A DNA stretch of 64,000 bases from VAZQ01 sp963702695. GTDB lineage: Bacteria > Pseudomonadota > Alphaproteobacteria > Rhizobiales > Xanthobacteraceae. The notes under the pieces are model-generated. The model was not told the origin of the DNA, did not search any database, and saw only the letters and a list, made by a program, of their open reading frames with translations. Location of the stretch: NCBI GenBank assembly GCA_963702695.1, contig CAVPDS010000034.1, forward strand, positions 62,001-126,000, given 5' to 3'. Numbering within the stretch: the stretch's first letter is position 1; each line of letters starts with the position of its first letter. The position numbers were made by a program, and so were the translations under genes. Shown in pieces: positions 38,456 through 46,438 of the stretch.

Positions 38456-39664
38456 CTAAACCTTTTCGCTGCCGATCGACGATCCAACGTCGCCGAAAAT
38501 GTTGATGTATTGCGATTGAAAGCCCTGCCACCCGCGCCGCTCGCGACGAATGTTGATCATCGGCTCGTTTTCGCCGCGATCGCGGATGACGGCCATGGGC
38601 TCCTCGCCGCGCTCGACGCGCTCCATCTGCTCCATCAGCATCTTGCGATAGAGGACGACACCCTTGTCGCTGCCGCCCAGATGTTCCTGCGTGCGATCGG
38701 AGATCGCTCCTTGGCCGACCCAGCCGACCATGTCCTGCTTGGGGATGTTGTCGGCGACGATCCGGCCGTCATCGCTGAAGAGGTTTGCGTGCTTGACCGT
38801 CATCGGCCGCGGCGCGTCGCCCGGTTTGCGTACCGAGGTCCGATAGGCGAACTGGATGGTGTGAGTATCGTCGAGCGGCACCCGGAATTGCAGCGTCGGG
38901 GCATGAACGCTTCCGACCGCGAGAATGTTCGGAAACAGCAGCGGATGGCCCGTCGTCCAGTCGTCGACGTCGGGTGATTCCCCCTCCAGCAGCCGGCGCT
39001 TCATGATGCCGTATTCGAACCGGTCGAATTCGATCTTGACGTGGCGCGCCGCCGTCATCGCGGGCGGTCGCCCGAGCCGTTTGAGCTGATAATTGCCGAA
39101 TGCCGCGTGCAGGAATTCGAAATGCACCGGGTCGGCAGCGTTCTCCATGCACTGAAGCCAGTTGCATGGCAGCCGGTGGATTTCCACCACCGTATCCACG
39201 TCCTCGCGCACCAGCACATCCCAGCGCGGGCAGAGCGGCACCGGCTCGGGACCGAGATAGGCGAAGATCAGGCCGCCCAGCTCCTGCGCGGGGTAGGCCT
39301 TGATCGTGATCTTGTCCTTGTAGCGGTTGTCGGCGAGCGTGCGGTCCTCGAACGGCTGTTCGAGGCAGCGTCCGCGCGCGTCGAACAGCCAGCCATGATA
39401 CGCACAGCGCAGACCCCTTTCGTCGGGGATGCCATATTCCATCGACAGGCAGCGGTGCGGGCAGCGGTCGCCGACGAGCCCATATTCACCGCGCTCGGAG
39501 CGATAGAGCGTAAGGTTCTCTCCGAGCAGCCTGACCTTCTGCACCGGCTCCTTTTCAAGCTCGAGGGCCGTGCCGACCGGGTGCCAATAGCGCCGCAGCA
39601 GGTTGCCCATCGGCGTTCCCGGTACGACGCGGGTCAGGCGATCATTCTGTTCCTGGGTCGTCAT
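38456..39664 (-). CDS. Rieske non-haem iron oxygenase (phthalate 4,5-dioxygenase-like)
   Basis: A 402-residue oxygenase subunit. Cluster ligands are Cys68-x-His70 (GDRCPHRCLSME) and Cys87-x2-His90 (LRCAYHGWLFD). The catalytic iron site is Asp178, His181 and His186 in ENAADPVHFEFLHAAFG. The opening TRVVPGTPMGNLLRRYWHPV and the later QDMVGWVGQGAISDRTQEHL are typical of the phthalate-dioxygenase class. ATG at 39664 with GGGAGG upstream was chosen. It is divergent from a Gfo/Idh/MocA dehydrogenase over about 100 bp, matching the oxygenase plus cis-diol dehydrogenase pairing of phthalate pathways. Confidence 0.9.
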   Translation of the reverse strand: MTTQEQNDRLTRVVPGTPMGNLLRRYWHPVGTALELEKEPVQKVRLLGENLTLYRSERGEYGLVGDRCPHRCLSMEYGIPDERGLRCAYHGWLFDARGRCLEQPFEDRTLADNRYKDKITIKAYPAQELGGLIFAYLGPEPVPLCPRWDVLVREDVDTVVEIHRLPCNWLQCMENAADPVHFEFLHAAFGNYQLKRLGRPPAMTAARHVKIEFDRFEYGIMKRRLLEGESPDVDDWTTGHPLLFPNILAVGSVHAPTLQFRVPLDDTHTIQFAYRTSVRKPGDAPRPMTVKHANLFSDDGRIVADNIPKQDMVGWVGQGAISDRTQEHLGGSDKGVVLYRKMLMEQMERVERGEEPMAVIRDRGENEPMINIRRERRGWQGFQSQYINIFGDVGSSIGSEKV

Positions 39665-39768
39665 GGCCGACCTCCCGTGGGGCGTATTCGGCTGGCGCCG
39701 GGCGCCATCAGCAATGTCTGTCAATTTCCCACATCACGCGCCAAAATCAACCAACATGCCAGAGGCAG

Positions 39769-41028
39769 ATGATGGGCGATAAGATGGAAACGCTCGCTGA
39801 GGCGTCCGGCGCGCGCGCGCAGCCGACGAACACCCTGCGGCTGGGCATCGCCGGTCTGGGCGTGGCCAGCACGCTGTTCCTGCCGGGCGTCGAGCAATCC
39901 CCCCACGCGCGGATCGTGGCGGCGGCCGACCGGCGCGCCAGCGCGCTCGACGCGTTCAAGCGCAAGTATCAGGGACGAACCTATGGCAGCGTCGAAGAAC
40001 TCTGCGCCGATCCGCAGATCGATGTGGTCTGGATCGCCACTCCCAATCAGTTCCACTGCCAGCACACGGTGACGGCTGCGGAGCACGGCAAGCACGTGAT
40101 CTGCACCAAGCCGATGGCGCTCACGGTCGACGAGTGCGAGGCGATGTGCCGCGCCGCCGAGCGCAATCGGGTCAAGCTCGTGTGCGGCCAGACCTACAGC
40201 ATGTGCCCTGATATTCAGGCCATGTGGTCGGTGGCCCGCTCGGGTGAGCTCGGGCGGCTGATCGCGATCAACTCATGGCTCTCGACCGACTGGCTGCTCA
40301 AGCCGCGCGTGGCGGAGGAAACCGACGAAGCCTTGGGCGGCGGCGTGGTCTTCCGCCACGCGCCACATCTGATCGACACGGTGCGGCTGTTGGGCGGCGG
40401 CCTCGTGCGCAGCGTGCGCGCGTCGGTGGGACGCTGGATGCGGGAACGTCCCTGCCCGGGCAATTTCTCCGCCTATCTTGAGTTTGAGGACGGGACGCCC
40501 GCGACGATCGCCTACAACGGGTACGGTTATTTCGACACCTCGGAACTGACCTGGGGGATCGGCAATCGCATGTATGCCGACCACGAACGGCCGCCAGTGC
40601 GCCACGCCCTGCGCAAGGGTGAGATCAATGTCGACGACGCCAAAGAAGGAATGCGCTTCGGCGCTGCGACGGAGCACGCGGCGAGCCGCGGCAGCGGGCA
40701 TGCAGCGGCAGCCGCGGTCGGCACGCGCGCGCACATCGGCTGGTTCGGAGTCACGGTCGTGAGCTTCGAACGCGGCGATGTTCGCCAATCGCCGAACGGG
40801 CTCTATGTCTACGGCGATGAGGGACGCCGCGAGATTCCGGTCCACGGCGGCCGCGGAACCGGAATGCTGGAGATGAAGGAGATGTACGACGCCGTGGCCG
40901 AGGGCAAGCCGATCATCCACGACGGCCGCTGGGCGATGGCAACGCTTGAGGTCGGCAACGCGATCGTGCAGTCGGCGCGCGAACGCCGCGAGATCATGCT
41001 CGGTCATCAATGCAAGATCGCGACGTGA
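39769..41028 (+). CDS. Gfo/Idh/MocA family oxidoreductase (candidate cis-dihydrodiol dehydrogenase)
   Basis: A 419-residue NAD(P)-dependent dehydrogenase. The Rossmann motif is LGIAGLGVASTLFLPG; IATPNQFHCQHTV and HVICTKPMALT carry the catalytic Lys; the C-domain has VVFRHAPHLIDTVRLLGG with the conserved His-Asp. In phthalate degradation the cis-4,5-dihydrodiol dehydrogenase belongs to this family, and the divergent neighbour is a phthalate-type Rieske oxygenase. AGAGG lies 6 bases before a second ATG at 39772, which may be the true start. Confidence 0.87.
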   Translation: MMGDKMETLAEASGARAQPTNTLRLGIAGLGVASTLFLPGVEQSPHARIVAAADRRASALDAFKRKYQGRTYGSVEELCADPQIDVVWIATPNQFHCQHTVTAAEHGKHVICTKPMALTVDECEAMCRAAERNRVKLVCGQTYSMCPDIQAMWSVARSGELGRLIAINSWLSTDWLLKPRVAEETDEALGGGVVFRHAPHLIDTVRLLGGGLVRSVRASVGRWMRERPCPGNFSAYLEFEDGTPATIAYNGYGYFDTSELTWGIGNRMYADHERPPVRHALRKGEINVDDAKEGMRFGAATEHAASRGSGHAAAAAVGTRAHIGWFGVTVVSFERGDVRQSPNGLYVYGDEGRREIPVHGGRGTGMLEMKEMYDAVAEGKPIIHDGRWAMATLEVGNAIVQSARERREIMLGHQCKIAT

Positions 41029-41052
41029 ACCCACGCACCAGGAACGGCCGGT

Positions 41053-42165
41053 CTAGCGCCCGGAGACGTCCCCCGACGGCAGGCCGTATTTGATGCGCAG
41101 TCGGTTGAGGAATTCGAGGTCCGCCTCCGGGGTCGCCACAAGATCGCGGATGAGCTGCCCGGTGTCCGCGGCCGACATCATGACGTAATCCGGATCGAGC
41201 GCGCTCCTGGCCTGCTGCTGGAATTCCGGATCGTTCTGCATTGCGCGGAAGGCCTCACGATAGGCGCTCAGATAGCTTGCCGGCGAGTTCGGCGGCAGCG
41301 CGAAGTATTTGCCGATCTGGACGGTCCTGAGCCAGCTCTCGAACGCCCGCTGCGCCGGTCCGGCGAGCTTGCCGTCCAACAGTTCGGTCGCCAGCGGTAC
41401 CTCGGGAAAAGCACCGCGCCGCCTGAGCTTGCCGTCGACGACGACGCCAGGCTGCACGATCGGCACGAACACGCCGGTCTTGAACAAGGGTTCGAGCACA
41501 TTGACCCCGGCGGTATCGAGCATGTCCGCCTCGCCTCGCTGCAGCGCGAGAACAGTCTGCGGCGTGCCCTGGTAACCGGTCACCCAGCGCACATTCCAGC
41601 CGAGATATTCCGCCCCCCAGACCGAAATGAGCGCCCCGGTCCGGGTGCCCCCGACCTGCGCCATGACGACGGGCTCGCGCGCGCGGTTGCTCAAGCGCTC
41701 CAGCGCCCGCCGGCGCACGACCAGCAGCGTGCCGGCATTCTGCACGCCCCCGATGAGGAGAAACCTGGCGGGGTCGTAGCGAACGGCGCCGTTGGTGCGC
41801 ATAACCTCCGGCGTCACCTGCGAGCTCGATCCGGCCAGGAAGGTCAGCCCATCGGGCGCCACCTGCTGGTAGAGATAATTGGCGGCGGCGATCCCGTTGG
41901 CGGCGGGTATGTTCTGCACCACCACCGTCGGGCTCTGCGGGAGATGCTTCCCGATGAAGCGCGCCACCATGCGCGCACCGGCATCGGTGATGCCGCCAGG
42001 TACCGATCCGACAATCATCCGCACGGTCTTGCCGCGAAACGAGACCTCCTCCTGCGCCAGCGCCGCTGACGCAGGAGCAAGCAGACAGCACAAAATCATC
42101 GCCGACTGCGCTACCGCGCTGCACGGCACGGACGATCGCATTGCACTCGCGCGGGCCGTTCGCAT
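41053..42165 (-). CDS. Bug/TctC-type solute-binding protein
   Basis: A 370-residue exported binding protein: signal peptide to AALAQ, then EEVSFRGKTVRMIVGSVPGG and VVVQNIPAANGIAAANYLYQQ. It belongs with the SFRGK pair member at 35070. Its start lies two bases after the stop of the upstream Bug gene at 42168, so the two are translated together, an unusual tandem of binding proteins with no membrane partner. Confidence 0.86.
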   Translation of the reverse strand: MRTARASAMRSSVPCSAVAQSAMILCCLLAPASAALAQEEVSFRGKTVRMIVGSVPGGITDAGARMVARFIGKHLPQSPTVVVQNIPAANGIAAANYLYQQVAPDGLTFLAGSSSQVTPEVMRTNGAVRYDPARFLLIGGVQNAGTLLVVRRRALERLSNRAREPVVMAQVGGTRTGALISVWGAEYLGWNVRWVTGYQGTPQTVLALQRGEADMLDTAGVNVLEPLFKTGVFVPIVQPGVVVDGKLRRRGAFPEVPLATELLDGKLAGPAQRAFESWLRTVQIGKYFALPPNSPASYLSAYREAFRAMQNDPEFQQQARSALDPDYVMMSAADTGQLIRDLVATPEADLEFLNRLRIKYGLPSGDVSGR

Positions 42166-42167
42166 GA

Positions 42168-43220
42168 CTACCTTGCCGCCTTGGCGTCGGACCTGGCTTC
42201 CGCGATGCTGCGCTTGAAGGTCGCGATCACATCCTTGGGCGTCGCAATCAGCGTACCGACGACTTTTTGCACGTCGTCGCCCGCGTTGGCTCGAATCGGC
42301 AGCCCGCGCCGTTCGGCGTCCTGGAGAAAGTCGCGATCGGCCATCGTTGCCTCGAATGCCGCGCGCAACGCGGCTACGCGATCCGCAGGAAGTCCCGGCG
42401 GGGCGACGACCGGAAAGCCCATCGCACTATCGCTGGAGACGAACCTGAAGATCGCCCGCTGCGTCGGCGAAGTCGCCAATTCCGTGAGCAGAGGCACGTT
42501 GGCAAGGTCCGGCTCCTTCCGAAGCCCGACCTGAAGCAGGACATTGACCTTCCGGTCCGCGACCCACCGCGGCCAGCCCGCCTTCAGGCCGGACCACACG
42601 ACGGCGGCGCGCCCGTCGACTTCACCGCGTTCCATGGCGAGCTGGATCGTGTTGCCGCCCTGAAATCCGAGCACCACCTTGAAGCGGGTGCCGAGAAACT
42701 TGTTCAGCAGCAGTGGATAGACGGAATTTCCGCCATCGCTGCTCAACGCCCCCATCACGACATCCTTGCTCTTCGCATCCTCTAAAGTCTTCACGCCGCT
42801 CGCGTGCCAGGTGATGAGGACATTGGTCGTCGTGTCCATCGAACCGAGCCAGTTGAAGGTCGCGGCATCGAAGCGGACGGCGTCCGGCTCCAGCATCTGT
42901 CTTTGGGCCATGCTCTGGTTGAACAGGCCCAAAACCGAACCGTCCTTGGCCGCGATCTGATGGAGATAAGCCGCCGACTGCATGCCGGATGCGCCCGGCA
43001 TGTTGCTGGTCACGACCGTGGGGTTGCCCGGAATTTGCCGCCCGAGATGCGCGGCCAGGAGACGGCCGTAGGCGTCGTAGGCGCCGCCGGTGTTGGAGCC
43101 GATGACCAGCCTGACCTGGCGGCCCTTGTAGAAATCCTCCAGCGACTGCGCGCGCGCGATGTCTTGCATCACGGCAAGCACGGCCAGCAGTCGCAGCGAC
43201 ACCAGGATCAGCCGACGCAT
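42168..43220 (-). CDS. Bug/TctC-type solute-binding protein
   Basis: A 350-residue exported binding protein: signal peptide MRRLILVSLRLLAVLAVMQ to ARAQ, then SLEDFYKGRQVRLVIGSNTG and VVTSNMPGASGMQSAAYLHQ, the FYxGK subgroup. ATG at 43220 follows GAGGG and gives a proper leader; an ATG at 43346 would bury it. First gene of a two-gene minus-strand operon with 41053-42165. The ligand is unknown. Confidence 0.87.
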   Translation of the reverse strand: MRRLILVSLRLLAVLAVMQDIARAQSLEDFYKGRQVRLVIGSNTGGAYDAYGRLLAAHLGRQIPGNPTVVTSNMPGASGMQSAAYLHQIAAKDGSVLGLFNQSMAQRQMLEPDAVRFDAATFNWLGSMDTTTNVLITWHASGVKTLEDAKSKDVVMGALSSDGGNSVYPLLLNKFLGTRFKVVLGFQGGNTIQLAMERGEVDGRAAVVWSGLKAGWPRWVADRKVNVLLQVGLRKEPDLANVPLLTELATSPTQRAIFRFVSSDSAMGFPVVAPPGLPADRVAALRAAFEATMADRDFLQDAERRGLPIRANAGDDVQKVVGTLIATPKDVIATFKRSIAEARSDAKAAR

Positions 43221-43826
43221 ATTGCCCTCGGAACGATGCAGATATTGTATCAAGTGTGTCTTCGGTCCAATCCCAATTCGATACCTAGACTTGGCACGGA
43301 CTTGGCACGCCAGCTCGTCGGCCATTGAGCTTATCGGAGCCATCATTCACAGCCTGCTGTGGCCGATCTCCATCGACATTCAACTCCAATTTCCAGGCGC
43401 GCGCGAAGGCGGCCATATTTTGCATTACCTAATTGTAATGATTCAAGACTGCGGCCTGTCCGACACAACGCGCTAACCAGCCCGCGACCGATCGCTCGGG
43501 AAGCTGTGCGCGCGGGTGTTGCCAAGCAGGGGATGATGTCGGGGTAGTTGGCGCGAACAGCCCAATATATAATCTTGCAATAATCTTGCGCCCGAAGGAG
43601 CGTTGATCGTTTCATGATTTGGCTATTGCGATCGGCGGTGACCGCCGTTTTGCCCCTGGCCTTGACCGCTGCAGCGCAGCAATCACTCCCCGATCCCCTC
43701 AGCCATCAAGCGAGTGGGCGAACCTCGACCGACTTAGCGGCAAACCGCCGCACGGTTGCCACCACTGCCACCCGGAATGCTAACCTGCGCGCCCGGTTAC
43801 CCTCCCCTCTCAGCCGAGATGAATCG
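43221..43826. promoter_or_regulatory. 606 bp divergent intergenic region with two short tandem repeats
   Basis: No convincing gene. Two features stand out. GACTTGGCACG is repeated in tandem at 43288-43309; read on the plus strand, TGGCACGGACTTGGC keeps the GG/GC spacing of a sigma-54 promoter but has a poor -12 box. ATAATCTTGC is repeated at 43569-43578 and 43580-43589 in the most AT-rich part. Both have an 11-base period, about one helical turn, as expected for protein-binding sites. The plus-strand frame from 43614 to the Bug gene is open and begins like a signal peptide. Confidence 0.45.
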
Positions 43827-44840
43827 ATGGTTAAAGCTCGCTCCGCCCTCGTCCTCCCGCTGGTCCTCACCGGTCTGTTCGCATCGGCCGCGCTGGCGCG
43901 CGCCGAGGATTTCTACAAGGGCAAGACTGTCACCATCGTGGTCGGCTTCTCGCCCGCTGGCGGCTACGACACCAACGCGCGGGCGCTATCGCGCTATCTT
44001 GGCAAGCACATCCCGGGCAACCCGGGGGTGATCGTGCAGAACATGCCGGGCGCCGGCAGCCTGACCGCAGTCCGTTCGCTGGAGGCGACGCAGACGAAGG
44101 ACGGCACCGTGATGGCGATCTTCAATCCCGGGCTGGTGACCCAGTCGGTGGTCGAGCCCAAGCTGGTCAATGTCGATTTCAGCAAGTTCAACTGGGTCGG
44201 AATCATCACGCCGGACTTCCGGGTCTGCTACGGGTTCGGGCCGAACGGCGTGAAGAGTTGGGACGACATGATGTCGCGCAAGCAGTTCGTGCTCGGCTCG
44301 ACCGGCAAGGGCTCCGGCAACTACATCAACGGCGCGACCCTGCGCCAGGTGTTCCACGCGCCGGTCAAGCAGGTGCTCGGATTTCCCGGCAGCGCCGAGC
44401 AGCGCCTCGCGATCGAGCGCGGCGAACTCGACGGCGACTGCGGCTCGTTCAGCAGCGTGCCGGTCGACTGGGTGATGAAGGGCCAGGCCCACATTTTCGT
44501 GCGCTTCTCCGAGAAGAAGCAGCCGGAGATTCCCGACAGCGCGGTCTATATCGGCAATTTCGCCAAGACCGAGGAACAGCGGCAGATCCTCAACGTGGTG
44601 GACGGCGCCGACGAGATCGGGCGTCCGTTCGTGATGGCGAAGGAAGTGCCGCCGGATCGCGTCGCGATCATGCGCCAGGCCTTCAACGACACGATGAAAG
44701 ACCCCGCGTTTCTGGCCGAAATGGCGAAGCAGATGAACCCGGTCATTCCGCTGACCGGCCAGGAAGCACAAGCCATCGCCGCCCGCATGATGAAGACGCC
44801 GGCCGATATCGCGGCCAAGGCGAAGGAGATTTATCAGTAG
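43827..44840 (+). CDS. Bug/TctC-type solute-binding protein
   Basis: A 337-residue exported binding protein: signal peptide to ALARA, then EDFYKGKTVTIVVGFSPAGG and IVQNMPGAGSLTAVRSLEA, the FYxGK subgroup. ATG at 43827 is chosen. The frame is open back to ATG 43614, and those 71 extra codons begin MIWLLRSAVTAVLPLALTAA, itself signal-peptide-like, with AAGGAG 14 bases before it; this may be the remnant of another gene or chance. No membrane partner is nearby. Confidence 0.86.
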   Translation: MVKARSALVLPLVLTGLFASAALARAEDFYKGKTVTIVVGFSPAGGYDTNARALSRYLGKHIPGNPGVIVQNMPGAGSLTAVRSLEATQTKDGTVMAIFNPGLVTQSVVEPKLVNVDFSKFNWVGIITPDFRVCYGFGPNGVKSWDDMMSRKQFVLGSTGKGSGNYINGATLRQVFHAPVKQVLGFPGSAEQRLAIERGELDGDCGSFSSVPVDWVMKGQAHIFVRFSEKKQPEIPDSAVYIGNFAKTEEQRQILNVVDGADEIGRPFVMAKEVPPDRVAIMRQAFNDTMKDPAFLAEMAKQMNPVIPLTGQEAQAIAARMMKTPADIAAKAKEIYQ

Positions 44841-44876
44841 GCGGATTGCATCACGATTGGCGAGGCGCAGTCTCCC

Positions 44877-44965
44877 CTCATTCCCGCGCAGGCGGCGATC
44901 TCGGCTATCTGCACGAATGCGCACCTTGTACCCCTGGGTCCCCGCTCTCGCCTCTGGCGGGGAGC
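44877..44965. repeat. Dispersed palindromic repeat, diverged copy
   Basis: CTCATTCCCGCGCAGGCGGC and CCTGGGTCCCCGCTCTCGCC plus TCTGGCGGGGAGCG flank a loop of about 35 bp. It fills much of the 219 bp between the Bug gene and the flavin oxidase gene. Confidence 0.6.
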
Positions 44966-45059
44966 GAAATCGTGAGCTTCAGTTCACTCAAGTCTGGCGA
45001 TCGCGCGCGTCGGGGCTACCACGCGGTGAATTGAGGCCGACGGCGACGGAAGCGCTGCG

Positions 45060-46241
45060 ATGGCTGCGTTTGACGTGATTGTCCTGGGCTTGGGCGCGGT
45101 CGGCAGCGCCGCTACGTACCATTTGAGCCGTCTGGGCGCCTCGGTCCTCGGGATCGACCAGTATTCACCGCCACACAGCTATGGTTCCTCCCATGGAGAA
45201 ACGCGGATCACGCGGCTGGCGATCGGCGAGCGGATCGACTATTCCGCGCTTGCCATCCGTTCGCACACCTTGTGGCGCGAGATAGAAGCCCACACCGGCT
45301 TCGACCTTCTGCGCAACTGCGGCTGTCTCATCATTGCCGGCCGCGGAACGGGCGGCCTGCACGGCGTGCCGGAGTTTTTCAAGAACACGCTCTCCGCTGC
45401 CGCTAAATATCGCATAGCCCATGAGCAACTCGATGCCCCTGGCATCCGCGAACGCTTTGCGCAGTTTCGTGTGCACGACGCCGAGTTTGGATACCTGGAA
45501 CGCGAAGGCGGCTATCTGTTCCCGGAACGATGCATCGAGGCACAGTTGCTCCTGGCCAAGCGCAACGGCGCAGCGATTCTGACGAATCAAAAGGTTCAGA
45601 GATTTCAACAGATCGGCCGGCGGATCCGGGTGGAAGCGAGCGGTGGGACCTACGAGGCCGATCGTCTACTGATCGCCGCGGGCCCCTGGCTCCCGGATCT
45701 GCTCGGAAATCCCTACAACCGGTTGTTTACAGTCACACGCCAGGTGCTTCACTGGTTCGAAATCGCTGCCAACCCAGAGCGATTTTCGGCACCGGAAAGT
45801 CCGGTGTTTATCTGGGAGGTGCCGGAAGCAGAAAACATCTATGGCTTTCCGGCGATTGGCCCGAATGGCACGAGCGTCAAAATTGCCAAGGAGGGCAAAG
45901 GCGACAAAGTCGAACCCGACTTCGTCGATAGAGCCGTTGCTGCTGATGAGATTGACCAGATGTATCGAACCTATGTCCGGCCTTACCTGCCGGATTTGGG
46001 GCCTCGCAGCGCAAAGGCCCAGGTGTGCCTGTACACGGAAGCGGCGGGCGGCCGCTTTGTGATCGATGCCCACCCAGACCACGAGCGCATCATGTTCGCC
46101 TCCGCATGCTCGGGCCACGGATTCAAACACTCGGCCGCCCTTGGCGAAGCACTTGCGGAGGTGTTGACGGACCGACGGCCTTCGCATGTAAGCGATGAAC
46201 TATTCACTTCGTGGCGTCTTGATGCCGCTGCCGAGGCCTGA
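45060..46241 (+). CDS. Monomeric sarcosine oxidase/N-methyltryptophan oxidase-like flavoprotein
   Basis: A 393-residue FAD amine oxidase of the DAO family. The FAD motif is VLGLGAVGSAATYHLSR; SSHGETRITRLA is the signature of the monomeric sarcosine oxidase/MTOX group; the Cys that carries covalent flavin in that group is present in AQVCLYTEA; and SACSGHGFKHSAALGE closes the active site. It probably oxidises an N-methyl or secondary amino acid, giving an aldehyde and hydrogen peroxide. The start ATG lacks a strong ribosome site. Confidence 0.88.
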   Translation: MAAFDVIVLGLGAVGSAATYHLSRLGASVLGIDQYSPPHSYGSSHGETRITRLAIGERIDYSALAIRSHTLWREIEAHTGFDLLRNCGCLIIAGRGTGGLHGVPEFFKNTLSAAAKYRIAHEQLDAPGIRERFAQFRVHDAEFGYLEREGGYLFPERCIEAQLLLAKRNGAAILTNQKVQRFQQIGRRIRVEASGGTYEADRLLIAAGPWLPDLLGNPYNRLFTVTRQVLHWFEIAANPERFSAPESPVFIWEVPEAENIYGFPAIGPNGTSVKIAKEGKGDKVEPDFVDRAVAADEIDQMYRTYVRPYLPDLGPRSAKAQVCLYTEAAGGRFVIDAHPDHERIMFASACSGHGFKHSAALGEALAEVLTDRRPSHVSDELFTSWRLDAAAEA

Positions 46242-46400
46242 CCTGGTGTCACCGACATCGAACAAGCGCGCGCGTCTTCGAGACCATATTCGCGTACTCG
46301 ACGATCCCGGTTTGCTGGTCCGCGTCGACATCCGATCAACAAGGACACGGAGCCGAATCCGCTGGTGCGCTGGCAATTCCGCGGCGGCTTCAGGGGACCC

Positions 46401-46421
46401 TGGGTCCCCGCTTTTCGCGGG
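46401..46421. terminator. Hairpin between convergent genes (dispersed-repeat core)
   Basis: GTCCCCGC-TTTTC-GCGGGGAC is a perfect 8-bp stem, a solo core of the dispersed palindromic repeat. It lies between two convergent genes (ends at 46241 and 46439), with GAGCTTTTCTCG to its right. A bidirectional terminator role is likely. Confidence 0.6.
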
Positions 46422-46438
46422 GACGAGCTTTTCTCGCG

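Noticed and set aside
43291..43306. Sigma-54 promoter TGGCACGGACTTGGC
   Set aside because: GG/GC spacing is right but the -12 box is TGGC not TTGC, and the next plus-strand gene is over 500 bp away; kept only as a repeat.
43343..43615. 90-codon minus-strand open frame in the divergent region
   Set aside because: No ribosome site, no signal or domain, and it lies across the likely promoter region.
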